Below, piece by piece: positions 1 through 8,063 of a DNA stretch of 9,693 nt; the first letter of the stretch is position 1; each line of letters opens with the position of its first letter. The DNA lies in assembly GCA_023231265.1 (NCBI GenBank), contig JALNVT010000080.1, forward strand, positions 1 through 9,693. Direction: 5' to 3'. A program made the position numbers and the translations under genes. The notes under the pieces are model-generated. The model was given only the letters and a program-made list of their open reading frames with translations. It was not told the origin of the DNA and made no database searches. This DNA comes from Sphaerochaetaceae bacterium (lineage in GTDB: Bacteria; Spirochaetota; Spirochaetia; Sphaerochaetales; Sphaerochaetaceae).

Positions 1-4
1 AAAG

Positions 5-33
5 TTGTAAAACTACCAATATTCTTCTACTAT
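5..33 (+). promoter_or_regulatory. Possible promoter of the sensor kinase gene
   Basis: A -35-like TTGTAA (5-10) and a -10-like TACTAT (28-33) are separated by 17 bases. Each matches the sigma70 consensus at four of six positions. Transcription would begin near 40, only about 16 bases before the ATG at 56. In A+T-rich DNA such matches arise easily by chance, so this is a weak prediction. Confidence 0.25.
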
Positions 34-42
34 GAAATAAAA

Positions 43-49
43 GGGAAGG
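43..49 (+). promoter_or_regulatory. Ribosome binding site for ATG at 56
   Basis: The purine-rich GGGAAGG lies six bases before the ATG at 56. It marks this ATG, which begins a lysine-rich signal-peptide start, as the original start of the kinase gene. This matters because the rest of the gene is read in a different frame (codons beginning at positions 1, 4, 7 and so on), and that frame has no ATG, GTG or TTG codon between 1 and 276. Confidence 0.6.
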
Positions 50-67
50 TTGTAAATGAAAAAGAAG

Positions 68-85
68 CTAATACTTACTTCTTAA
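68..85 (+). other. Frameshift inside the signal peptide of the kinase
   Basis: Reading from ATG 56 gives MKKKLILTS and then stops at TAA 83-85. The frame one base back gives YFLILLYCTSIFANQ and runs on into the first sensor domain. Restoring one base near the TT at 79-80 joins the lysine-rich n-region to the hydrophobic core and makes an ordinary signal peptide. A one-base loss in a short T run, either a mutation or a sequencing error, explains this best. Confidence 0.7.
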
Positions 86-864
86 TATTACTTTATTGCA
101 CTTCAATATTTGCAAACCAAAGAGTAAATGTAGGATGGTTCCTATCTCCTGGAATTCATGAAGGAACTTCTGAAGACTCAGTAAGTGGTTATGATTATGA
201 ATACCTTCAAAAAATACAATCATATACCAATTGGGATCTGCACTATATTTTTGGTAGCTTCCCTGAATGCGAGCAGATGCTCCTTGATGGAGAGGTAGAT
301 ATAATAGGCTACATTGGAAAGACCGATGAGAGACTGAAGAATTTCAATTTTGCCGATTTACCTTCTGGTACCGTCAACATGTACCTCATCTGTGATAAAG
401 ATAATGATAAATTGAGCTTTGTTGATTTTGATACATTTGATGGAATCAAAATTGCCAATGTTTCATCTTCTTATAGAGAGCAACTTTTGGAGAATCTCTC
501 AAACGAATATGGATTCAACTATACTATCGAGAACTACGATACCATTGAAGAATTATTTGAAGCAGTAGCAGATGGAGAGTGTGATGCGGCCTTAGTTTCT
601 GATATAAGTGGGAGCCTTGGAGATAACTTTAAAATTATTTATAAGTCAAAAACTGATAATTTTTATTTTGCTCTGAACAAGAATGAAACTGCTCTATTGA
701 ATGAATTGAACAATGCCCTTCAACAAATTTCTATAAATAATATTGATTACAATGAAGAATTGGCCGATAAATATTTTGTAAAATTGAATGATATTTTGAA
801 TGTATCTTATTCTGAAAAAGATATGGTATATCTTAAAACCAATCCTAAAATTAAGGTAATTGTT

Positions 865-867
865 TAA
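865..867 (+). other. In-frame TAA splitting the kinase between its two sensor domains
   Basis: Codons before the stop read NPKIKVIV, the typical beginning of a second SBP_bac_3 domain. Codons after it continue in the same frame as ENFSPYSYIDPD and then on to the end of the kinase at 2772. A single base change (for example from CAA, TAT or TAC) would create this stop. Stop-codon reassignment is unlikely because TAA also ends the kinase gene itself and jetB. Confidence 0.8.
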
Positions 868-2808
868 GAAAATTTCAGTCCATATTCATATATAGACCCA
901 GATACTGATGAGTTCTCTGGTATAATCATTGATTACTTCAATTTGATAGGAAGTAAAACTGGAATTTCTTTTGACTTCATCACAAGCTCTAAATACAGAT
1001 CTCAAGAGTATGCTCTTGCACAAGGTGCAGGCGATATTATAGCAATGGAAAGTGATGATTTTGATAGAGCAGAAGACAACAACTACAAACTTACACGCTC
1101 ATATATTTCAGATCCAATTGGATTCATAATGAAATTCAACAATCAAAATTCAGTGAAGACAGTTGCAACAGTGAGAGGTACATATCTTCCTGATAGCTTC
1201 TATAAAGATTATGAAATAGAATATTTTGATACTTTACAAGAAGTATTGAAACAAGTTGTGAACGATAAAGTTGATGCTGGATATATCTATGAATTGGCTT
1301 TTGAAATGGTTGAACAGCTTCCTATTTACAAGAACTTGAGAATGACTGCAACAGAAAATTTTAATATGAACATGGCTGTTGGAAACAGTGCCGTTGGCGC
1401 ATTGTACAGTATCTTGGAAAAGGCTATTGTCAACATCAGTGACTCTGAATTAAGTGATATTGAATATAAAAATCTTGCAAAACGCCAATATCCAAGCTCC
1501 CTTGATTCCTTGAAGGATAACTGGGCTATCATGGTCTTATTCGTATTTTTGATTTTCACTCTTTCTGTTGTTATAGTGATTTTAACAAAAAATAACAGAC
1601 TTAAATTAAAACACAATGATGAATTGCAGAAAGCTTTGGCAAAGGCAAAAGAATCAGATGAATCAAAGTCTCTATTCCTTCTTTCTATGAGTCATGACCT
1701 AAGAACTCCAATGAACTCCATTGTTGGAAACAGTGATTTTGCTCTCAGAGACCTAGATAATAAAGACAATGTGAAATCAAGTCTTCTTGATATAAAGGCA
1801 TCTTCAGGATTGCTTTCAAATATTATTGAAGAGCTTCTTGATTTAAGCAGTCTTGAACAGTATGAAATTCCTCTTAAGAATGAAGCTTTTGATATCTCTA
1901 AGTTAGTTGAAGGCTTGATGGAACGAACAAAACTTGTTGCAAAACAGAAGAATCTCACAAGTTCCTATGATATAAAAACTGATCATGATATCGTAATTGG
2001 GGATCCAAAAAGATTGCTCAGAGTTTTTGAAAATATAGTCAACAACTCTGTTATCTACAGTGAGAAAGGAAACATAAATTTATCAATGGTTGAAAATAGC
2101 ATTGATGAATTCAATTCAGAATATAAAGTTGTCATCTCTGATACCGGAATTGGTATGAGTAAAGAGCAGTTGGATAGAATTTTTGAGAAGTTCTATTCTG
2201 TGAAAACCACGAAGACATACAAAACTGGTGGACTTGGAATTGGCCTCAATATTGCTAAAGGCATTCTTGATAAAATGAATGCTTCTGTTGAGATAGAAAG
2301 TGAATTGGGCAGTGGAACAGTATTTACTTGCAAGATCCCTTTGAAGATTGTCAATTCAGAAGGTAAGAAAGAGAAAAAGGAAGAGATCTTTCTTGATCTA
2401 TCTGATAAGAAGCTTCTTCTTGTAGAGGATATAGAGATCAATGTCAAAATAATGGTCAAGATGCTTTCAAAAACATCAATAAATGTTGTTGTGGCACATA
2501 ATGGAAAAGAAGCTCTGGAAATGTTTAAAGCAGATGATAGTTTTGATATCATATTCATGGATCTTCAGATGCCAGTCATGGATGGCTACGAAGCTACAAG
2601 ACAGATAAGAGCTATAGATTCTGATAAAGCAAAGAGCGTTCCAATAATTGCTGTATCTGCAAATGCATTTGATAAAGATATAATACGGGCCTTGAATGCC
2701 GGTGTTAATGAACATTTTGCAAAGCCAATCGGTCTTGATCGAATGTTGGAGCTGTTGAAGAGATATTTTTAATTGGCTTAATTAGAAATAAGTCAAACTT
2801 ACAGACAC

Positions 2809-2839
2809 TTATTGGACTCTTCAATGAAGAGTCCAATAA
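2809..2839. terminator. Hairpin between convergent transcription units
   Basis: A perfect 14-bp inverted repeat (arms 2809-2822 and 2826-2839, three-base loop) lies four bases past the jetD stop codon and 36 bases past the kinase stop codon. Its place between two converging genes suggests a shared bidirectional terminator. Neither side has a clean run of U after the stem, so it is not a textbook intrinsic terminator; it could instead protect transcript 3' ends. Confidence 0.6.
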
Positions 2840-2843
2840 TATT

Positions 2844-4004
2844 TCAATTCAATCTCTGCAGTCTCTTTTCAATAAAAGATTGCGATATCTTCTCCTGCTC
2901 AATTCTTGAACTGCATCCATTTATTCTGTGGTCTCTTATATAATTCAATGCTTCAATTTCGCCTTCAACAAGCATCTGAATCTCACCAGGATAAGATTCA
3001 CCTTCAATTAAATTTGATTCATACTCTTTGATTGTTTCCATATCCATGCAGAATGATCTCACATCATTATATAGCTCTCGAAATTTGGAAAGAATGGCAA
3101 AGCCATGCTCATCAATATCACCAAAATAATAAACTTGAGAAGATCTAAGAAATGAAATATTTTTGAGTATAAGAATTCCAAACCCTCCACAGTAGATAGC
3201 CAATTCTTTTTCTTTAAGAGGGAATGTGTAGAAGGTCGTTTTGTTCTCAAGAATGAATACCTTATCGAATTGTCCTTCCAATGCACCAAGACTTGATGGC
3301 TCAACGCTTAAAATTGGGCACTTGAAGCTACTTTGAGATGTTTTAACAATAAATGAATCGCCACTTCTTAAAGAAACAGTGTACTCAGGATTTACAAGAC
3401 CCAGTTGCTGCCATTTATCAGCTGATTTATCTATATCCCTAAAATAACTTATGAAAGTTTTGAAAGCAGTCAGATTTTTCTCTAAAAACTTTGTATCACA
3501 TCTCACAGGAATCTCACGAGGATACATCATTGATGATGGATTTGATACAAGGAAAACTGAAAGCTCAATGAAATTATCTACAAAGGATGAATCACTTTTG
3601 AATAAAGATTTTTTATTCTTTAAAAGATATCTATCAACAGTTTCACTATCGAAATGAGATCTGAATTTTTGTATGGTGTTTTTAAATTCAGAACCTTCAT
3701 GTTCTTTTCTAATGAGATACAGAAAGTCGTCCTCACTCTCAATTATAATTTGTTTGATTTTAGTTGAAGTTTTTATGTTGGGATTCTCATCCCTGTTGGT
3801 AATTATGCGATAGCCCTTACCAATCATATTCTTGCTTTTCTTGCCAAGTTCTTTATAGAGAGCTGCATCTGAGAGATAATCTCCAGATTCTTTTTTGTCA
3901 CAAGGAATGCTGAAGGGAAAGAAATCTTTCCCTTCAATTATGGATGTGAGATATTGATTCTCTTTATTCTTTATTTTCTGGATTATTTCTTGATATGAAA
4001 TCAT
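2844..4004 (-). CDS. jetD: JetD, TOPRIM nuclease subunit of the Wadjet anti-plasmid system
   Basis: Nuclease of the Wadjet complex; family members (DUF3322 plus DUF2220, also MksG/EptD) cut DNA after the SMC motor has reeled in a small circular plasmid. Residues are numbered from the upstream ATG at 4013. The N-terminal DUF3322-like part (about 5-190) includes the conserved-looking YPREIPVRCDTKFLE (164-178). The C-terminal TOPRIM part carries the catalytic Glu in FILENKTTF (E256), the acidic pair in FGDIDEHG (D299, D301) and a late SRIEQE motif near 369-374, all expected of an active enzyme. I chose ATG 4004 (386 residues) because AAGAAGG ends nine bases before it, whereas that site directly abuts the ATG at 4013 (389 residues). 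The gene begins inside the last 41 bases of jetC and is last in the operon. No truncation is seen. Confidence 0.93.
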   Translation of the reverse strand: MISYQEIIQKIKNKENQYLTSIIEGKDFFPFSIPCDKKESGDYLSDAALYKELGKKSKNMIGKGYRIITNRDENPNIKTSTKIKQIIIESEDDFLYLIRKEHEGSEFKNTIQKFRSHFDSETVDRYLLKNKKSLFKSDSSFVDNFIELSVFLVSNPSSMMYPREIPVRCDTKFLEKNLTAFKTFISYFRDIDKSADKWQQLGLVNPEYTVSLRSGDSFIVKTSQSSFKCPILSVEPSSLGALEGQFDKVFILENKTTFYTFPLKEKELAIYCGGFGILILKNISFLRSSQVYYFGDIDEHGFAILSKFRELYNDVRSFCMDMETIKEYESNLIEGESYPGEIQMLVEGEIEALNYIRDHRINGCSSRIEQEKISQSFIEKRLQRLN

Positions 4005-7000
4005 GGTTTTCATCCTTCTTTAAGTTACGTACAAAAGAATGTTTGGAATCTTCACATACTGTCACTTGAATGCTTTCAATGTAAGGTTCCACCAAATTAA
4101 CTTTATCCATAGGTGTTACAACCATCAACTGAAGATCCATTGCCTTGAAAAGATTCATAGCATATTTTGAGTTGTTGTCATCACTCTTACTGAAAGCCTC
4201 ATCAACTATAACGAATCTGAATGCTTTGGATTGGTTTGAAGCATTGAATACATCAAACTGATGTGCAATTGCCGCAGCCAAAATGGTATAAGCTAGCTTT
4301 GCCTTCTGACCACCTGAAATACCAGCGCTATCAGCATAGAATCTGTACTGCTCGTCTGTTTCAACAACGTACTCTTCAACAGCATAATTGTGCCAACGTC
4401 TTACATCCAGTACTTTACTTGAATAGACCTCATTGCTTCTCAATTTGTCAATCAATGTCTCAACCGCATTCATGAATCTTGAATTTGCTTCCTCCTCCTC
4501 TTTCTTACCGAGGACAGAGATACCAGCATCTGGTTGAGCATTCAAAAGAAGACGCTTGAACTGTTTGATATCTGAATCTTTTACATTCTCAAGAGTCAGA
4601 CGAATCTTTGTTGCAGGATCTTTCTGATATTCAAGAGCACTCAAACTTTCATTCAATTCATTGATGTTTGATTTGATGTTCTTGTCCCATCTATTCAAGC
4701 TTGTATTCAACGATACAAGGTCATTTTTCATCTGGCGAGTTTGAAGATTTGCAAATTCAGCCTTGAATTTAGGAAGAGAATCATTCTCCAACTTTTCAAG
4801 TCGAGATTCATATACATTGAGACTATCTACATCAATAACCAAATCTTTTGTATCAGTTCCCCATGTTGGATATTTATTGTTGAGCTCTGCTCCTGGATTT
4901 ACAAATTTTGACATTCCTTTTTCAAGAAGAGATCTCGATTTTGAAAGATTTGTTTCAATCTCTCTGAGTTCAATATTTATCTGCTGCTCAAGATTGCGAT
5001 GTGTGTTTTCAATTTGGCTTAACTGTTTGAAGTTCTTAGGAACTTCATAATCGATGACCATGTTAGATATTGGTTCAAAGAAAGTGGTCAGATCTCTGTC
5101 CAATATAACAGCATCGAACTGTTCCTTCTTCTTTCTATCTGAATTCAAAACACTTTCAGCAGCACCCAGCTTGCTCATTATTGAATCTCTTGTGCTGATA
5201 ACTTCTTTCAATCTATATCTCAGCTCATCTCTCTTGATTCTTAGCTCTTCAAGGTCTCCTGTAGCTTCATTCAATTCCATAAGTTGAGAGTCTATTGTAT
5301 CAATCTTATCCTTTTGAATTGATATATCTATATCATCAAAGCTGGAGCTATCTCTGATATCTTCCAATGCTTTCATCATATGATTCAGATGCTTCTGCTG
5401 CGTGTAATTCTTTCTGATTTCATCTTCTATGTCAGAAAGAACTTTTTTGAGATCACTTATGCTCTTTTTCAATCTGGCTTTTTTCTTACCAGTATCCCAA
5501 CCAAGAACCCTGAAATCGCATTCATCGGATGTAACACCCTTGATCAGAGCTATCTTTGTGTGAGCCATTCCTTCTGGTGAGAAATTTCCTACACTGTCAA
5601 AAAGAACATGCTGTTTGTCCTGAATCTCAAGATGATAGTTTTCAGCTAGAAGCTTTGATAGGAACAATCCATATTCAAAGTTCTCTTTGATTTCAACCAT
5701 CATATCCAGGTATACAGGTCTCTGCTCTTCTTCAAACAATATCTCCTCATCATCAATCAAAAGTGACATCTGATCTTTGTCATCACCCTTGATTATCTTG
5801 GTCTCTCTTACATTTTCAATTACTTTGACTGCAATGCGCTGCTTCAGATTGTGCTGAAGAAGCCACTTTGAGACCTTCTCAAGATTATTTGGAAGAACAA
5901 TCAATGTGAGTGCAAATGGGTTTAAAATGGTTTCAATGCTTGTTGCCATATCCAGACAGCTCTCTTTTACCTGAATCAACTCACCAATATATTTGACATC
6001 TTCAGCATCAAGACCAACATCTTTGCAGATCTCATCTCTTAGATTTAAATATTCGAGAGGAATGTTGCTCTCTCTGTTGGCAATGGCATCCAGCTGCCTT
6101 TCAAAGTTTTTTACCTCACTGTCAATTGTGGATTTTTCAACATTCAGATCCAAACTGCTATCATTCAGAGTTTCTATCTTGAATTGAATATCCTCAATCT
6201 TCTCGGCAGCAGCGATTCTGTTTGCTTTGAAAGATACCTCATCAGTTGGAAAGGGAAGTCCTGCAATCTCTGCTTTCTTTTTGTAGTCTTCTCTTTTAGG
6301 AAGCTTGATATCCATCAGGTTTTTGATGGAGCTTCTCTCTCTCTTTAAGTTCTCAATCTGTCTGATTCTATCATCAGATGCAAGAGTTTCAGTGATCTGG
6401 TCAATCTGATTTGTAAGATCCTCTCTTTCAGAGTCAAGTGTATCTTTCTGAATGTTCATCTCATCTATCTTGCTTGAGAAATATTCAATATCTTCATTGA
6501 TGAAGGCAATTGAGGTCTGAGCTTCCCATACAGGAAGAGCTTGATCTCTTAAATATTCTTTGGAATATTTCATTCCCTTATTCAATTCATATCTTCTGCC
6601 ATTGTCTTTGATGTCCTGAAGTATTTCAATTTGCTTTTCTTCTTTATCAATGACATTTTTTAGGTCTTTTAAGTTCTGATAGTTTCTCAGAAGTGATTTA
6701 TACTGATCTGAAATATTATCTTCATCAAGCATCTTTGTTCTTATGAAGTCATTTAAATTTGAGAGATCCTTCATACCTACAGTTTGACTGAAGATACGCA
6801 GAGCCTTATCAAGGGATCTGAAACCAAACAGCTTGCCAAATTCATATGAATAACGTTTGAAAGTGTCGAAACTCGAAATGACCAATTCTGGGAATGCTTT
6901 TTTCAAATCCACAATCCAGTTTGCACTTGTGTTGTAACCAACTTTCTTTTCATTCATCATCTCAATGGAGAAGTCGCCTTCAATGATGAAGAACTGCTTG

Positions 7001-7437
7001 CGCATTGAACCATTTGATGCAAAATATCTTATCTGCATCAGAGTCAAAGAATGAGATGCAGTCTTGTTTGAGAAATCAGCAAGAAGAATGCTGTGGCATG
7101 TTTTATCACGAAGAGTCTTTCGACTGCTTGAGTAGTCATTCTCGCTCTTCTCCGTGGAATATGTACCAAGTACATAGCTCTCTTCTGTTCTTCCATTCTT
7201 ACCATCAGAACCACTTGAAAGATTGTATGATCTGTAATTGCTTGGAACAAGCAATGTCAAAAGACCATCTACAAGAGTGGTCTTACCAGAACCATTGGTA
7301 CCGGTCAATAAAGAATTCTTTTCATCAGTTCGAAGGGTGACAATATGAGAATCAAATGTACCCCAGTTGAAGGCTTGAAAATATGATAGGCGATAGCCTG
7401 TGTGTTCAATGCCAAAGTCCAGTTCCAATTCTCTCAT
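3964..7437 (-). CDS. jetC: JetC, SMC-like ATPase (DNA loop extruder) of the Wadjet system
   Basis: Motor subunit, related to MksB/MukB and EptC, of 1157 residues, a normal length for the family. Known homologues dimerise, bind ATP between heads and extrude DNA loops to detect small circles. The N-terminal half-head has Walker A GTNGSGKT (45-52). Residues about 250-460 and 655-1000 are charged, heptad-like coiled-coil arms. Between them a globular hinge-like region (about 465-650) includes YIGELIQV and ends at the family-typical VLGWDTGKK (644-652). The C-terminal half-head has the ABC signature ISGGQKAK (1040-1047), Walker B VIVDEAF with catalytic D1079/E1080, and the D-loop-like SKSDDN. There is no CxxC zinc hook, which separates it from Rad50/SbcC. 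The ATG overlaps the jetB stop by one base (TAATG), and AAGGAG lies ten bases upstream. All ATPase residues look intact. Confidence 0.95.
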   Translation of the reverse strand: MRELELDFGIEHTGYRLSYFQAFNWGTFDSHIVTLRTDEKNSLLTGTNGSGKTTLVDGLLTLLVPSNYRSYNLSSGSDGKNGRTEESYVLGTYSTEKSENDYSSSRKTLRDKTCHSILLADFSNKTASHSLTLMQIRYFASNGSMRKQFFIIEGDFSIEMMNEKKVGYNTSANWIVDLKKAFPELVISSFDTFKRYSYEFGKLFGFRSLDKALRIFSQTVGMKDLSNLNDFIRTKMLDEDNISDQYKSLLRNYQNLKDLKNVIDKEEKQIEILQDIKDNGRRYELNKGMKYSKEYLRDQALPVWEAQTSIAFINEDIEYFSSKIDEMNIQKDTLDSEREDLTNQIDQITETLASDDRIRQIENLKRERSSIKNLMDIKLPKREDYKKKAEIAGLPFPTDEVSFKANRIAAAEKIEDIQFKIETLNDSSLDLNVEKSTIDSEVKNFERQLDAIANRESNIPLEYLNLRDEICKDVGLDAEDVKYIGELIQVKESCLDMATSIETILNPFALTLIVLPNNLEKVSKWLLQHNLKQRIAVKVIENVRETKIIKGDDKDQMSLLIDDEEILFEEEQRPVYLDMMVEIKENFEYGLFLSKLLAENYHLEIQDKQHVLFDSVGNFSPEGMAHTKIALIKGVTSDECDFRVLGWDTGKKKARLKKSISDLKKVLSDIEDEIRKNYTQQKHLNHMMKALEDIRDSSSFDDIDISIQKDKIDTIDSQLMELNEATGDLEELRIKRDELRYRLKEVISTRDSIMSKLGAAESVLNSDRKKKEQFDAVILDRDLTTFFEPISNMVIDYEVPKNFKQLSQIENTHRNLEQQINIELREIETNLSKSRSLLEKGMSKFVNPGAELNNKYPTWGTDTKDLVIDVDSLNVYESRLEKLENDSLPKFKAEFANLQTRQMKNDLVSLNTSLNRWDKNIKSNINELNESLSALEYQKDPATKIRLTLENVKDSDIKQFKRLLLNAQPDAGISVLGKKEEEEANSRFMNAVETLIDKLRSNEVYSSKVLDVRRWHNYAVEEYVVETDEQYRFYADSAGISGGQKAKLAYTILAAAIAHQFDVFNASNQSKAFRFVIVDEAFSKSDDNNSKYAMNLFKAMDLQLMVVTPMDKVNLVEPYIESIQVTVCEDSKHSFVRNLKKDENHDFISRNNPENKE
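4014..4020 (-). promoter_or_regulatory. Ribosome binding site deciding the jetD start
   Basis: AAGAAGG (minus strand) lies within the jetC coding region. It directly touches the ATG at 4013 but is nine bases from the ATG at 4004, so the second ATG is the likelier start. Confidence 0.6.
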
Positions 7438-8063
7438 TATTCCTTCTCTCCTTGTAATTCAGCAAGTCGTTCTTTAAATTCTTTCAAGAAAGCTACATTT
7501 ACTTTCGCTCTGATTATATTACGAATTATGAACACTCTATCTTCTGATATGTTTGATGTGGCACCATTTGATCTGATCTGTTTGATCAATCCCATATTTT
7601 TAATGATTGTTAATTGAGATGCAATCAAATCATTATATTTGACCTTATCTGATGTATCTCTGTAATAAGGCTCAACAAGTTCAGCAATCTCACTCTCTTT
7701 TAAAATAAATAAATCAGAAGAGGTATCATCAATTTCAAACTTATCAAGTTCCTCTCTTAGAATCACCAGAACAAGAGATGTTTCATATGTAAGAGGGTGC
7801 TTTATAAGAAGTCTTGATAATCTATCATTTGATATTACATTTCCCTCTTCATCTTCATTTGGCTCTAAAAAGGCATAGTTCTGTTCTTTGCTGTAATTTA
7901 TTTTCAATCCGATGATGTTGAAATATGCATTGACTTCTTTGAACCACAAATCAAGTTTTTCAAATAATTCTTCATTTTCATCTTTGAATAGAGGGCCCAT
8001 AAGTAGCTTCACACATACCTCGCCCCATTCTTTTGAGTTGTTGTTTTCTAAATTATCAATCAT
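7437..8063 (-). CDS. jetB: JetB, DUF4194 KITE subunit of the Wadjet system
   Basis: Small winged-helix (KITE-type, MksE/EptB-like) accessory subunit that in known complexes dimerises, binds the JetA kleisin and contacts DNA at the SMC heads. The 208-residue product has the DUF4194 pattern: a core RLLIKHPLTYETSLVLVILRE (residues 84-104 in the numbering of the longer TTG form), a winged-helix-like stretch LIASQLTIIKNMGLIKQI, and a closing DRVFIIRNIIRAKVN. ATG 8063 is chosen over the TTG two codons upstream (8069) because AAGGTGG sits nine bases before the ATG but only three before the TTG. The start overlaps the end of jetA by eight bases (ATGATTGA), and the stop shares one base with the jetC ATG, indicating translational coupling and fixed stoichiometry. 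The call rests on both motifs and position; the family is poorly conserved in sequence. Confidence 0.9.
   Translation of the reverse strand: MIDNLENNNSKEWGEVCVKLLMGPLFKDENEELFEKLDLWFKEVNAYFNIIGLKINYSKEQNYAFLEPNEDEEGNVISNDRLSRLLIKHPLTYETSLVLVILREELDKFEIDDTSSDLFILKESEIAELVEPYYRDTSDKVKYNDLIASQLTIIKNMGLIKQIRSNGATSNISEDRVFIIRNIIRAKVNVAFLKEFKERLAELQGEKE
7448..7453 (-). promoter_or_regulatory. Ribosome binding site for jetC
   Basis: AAGGAG (minus strand), a strong Shine-Dalgarno match, lies in the last codons of jetB ten bases before the jetC ATG. A second weaker AAGGA (7441-7445) is only three bases away. Together with the TAATG stop-start overlap this suggests the motor subunit is translated both by coupling and by fresh initiation. 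Confidence 0.55.

Larger units (their letters stand above)
56..2772 (+). pseudogene. BvgS-type hybrid sensor histidine kinase, interrupted by a frameshift and an in-frame stop
   Basis: Inner-membrane sensor kinase with tandem periplasmic solute-binding (SBP_bac_3-like) domains, expected to sense a small ligand and relay phosphate from its histidine to its own receiver. With the reading frame repaired it encodes about 905 residues: signal peptide (start MKKKLILT, hydrophobic core FLILLYC, possible cleavage after SIFA); first sensor domain about 127-780, containing the family-like GYDYEYL and DGEVDIIG; second sensor domain about 840-1480; one membrane helix about 1520-1590; DHp histidine in SHDLRTPMN (codon 1693-1695); HATPase with N-box ENIVNNS, DTGIGM and GGLGIGL; receiver with phospho-acceptor Asp in FMDLQMPVMDG (codon 2560-2562) and the AKPIG lysine. 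No PAS or HPt domain is visible, so an external phosphotransfer partner would be needed. Two lesions split it: a frameshift near 68-85 and TAA at 865-867. The 3' fragment could only begin at a TTG (943) without a ribosome site, so it is probably not made. The ligand is unknown. Confidence 0.85.

Noticed and set aside
1..60. Kinase frame extending upstream beyond the window, since that frame is open from position 1
   Set aside because: The upstream translation has no signal-peptide or domain character, while ATG 56 has a ribosome site and a lysine-rich n-region that fits the following hydrophobic core after a one-base correction.
94..105. Lipoprotein lipobox at the LLYC cysteine
   Set aside because: The residue before the Cys is Tyr rather than Gly, Ala or Ser, and a normal signal peptidase I-like site (SIFA) follows.
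865..867. Recoding or reassignment of TAA as a sense codon
   Set aside because: TAA also serves as the terminal stop of the kinase and of jetB, and no recoding signal was seen; a nonsense mutation or sequence error is simpler.
2193..2558. 121-residue minus-strand open frame
   Set aside because: It is opposite the kinase ATPase and receiver domains, whose motifs are clear on the plus strand; the Ser/Ile-rich translation is a typical antisense shadow.
943..2772. Independent gene starting at the TTG at 943
   Set aside because: This TTG is inside the second sensor domain, has no ribosome binding site, and the same frame continues upstream through recognisable SBP sequence to the TAA; it is a fragment of the larger kinase gene.
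5480..6060. Rad50/SbcC-type zinc hook in the middle of JetC
   Set aside because: No CxxC pair exists; the cysteines present are isolated, and the region resembles the globular hinge of Wadjet SMC proteins.
7005..7340. 111-residue plus-strand open frame
   Set aside because: It lies wholly opposite the start of jetC over the Walker A region, has low-complexity His/Ser/Gln-rich composition with no family motif, and has no independent support; it is a shadow of jetC.
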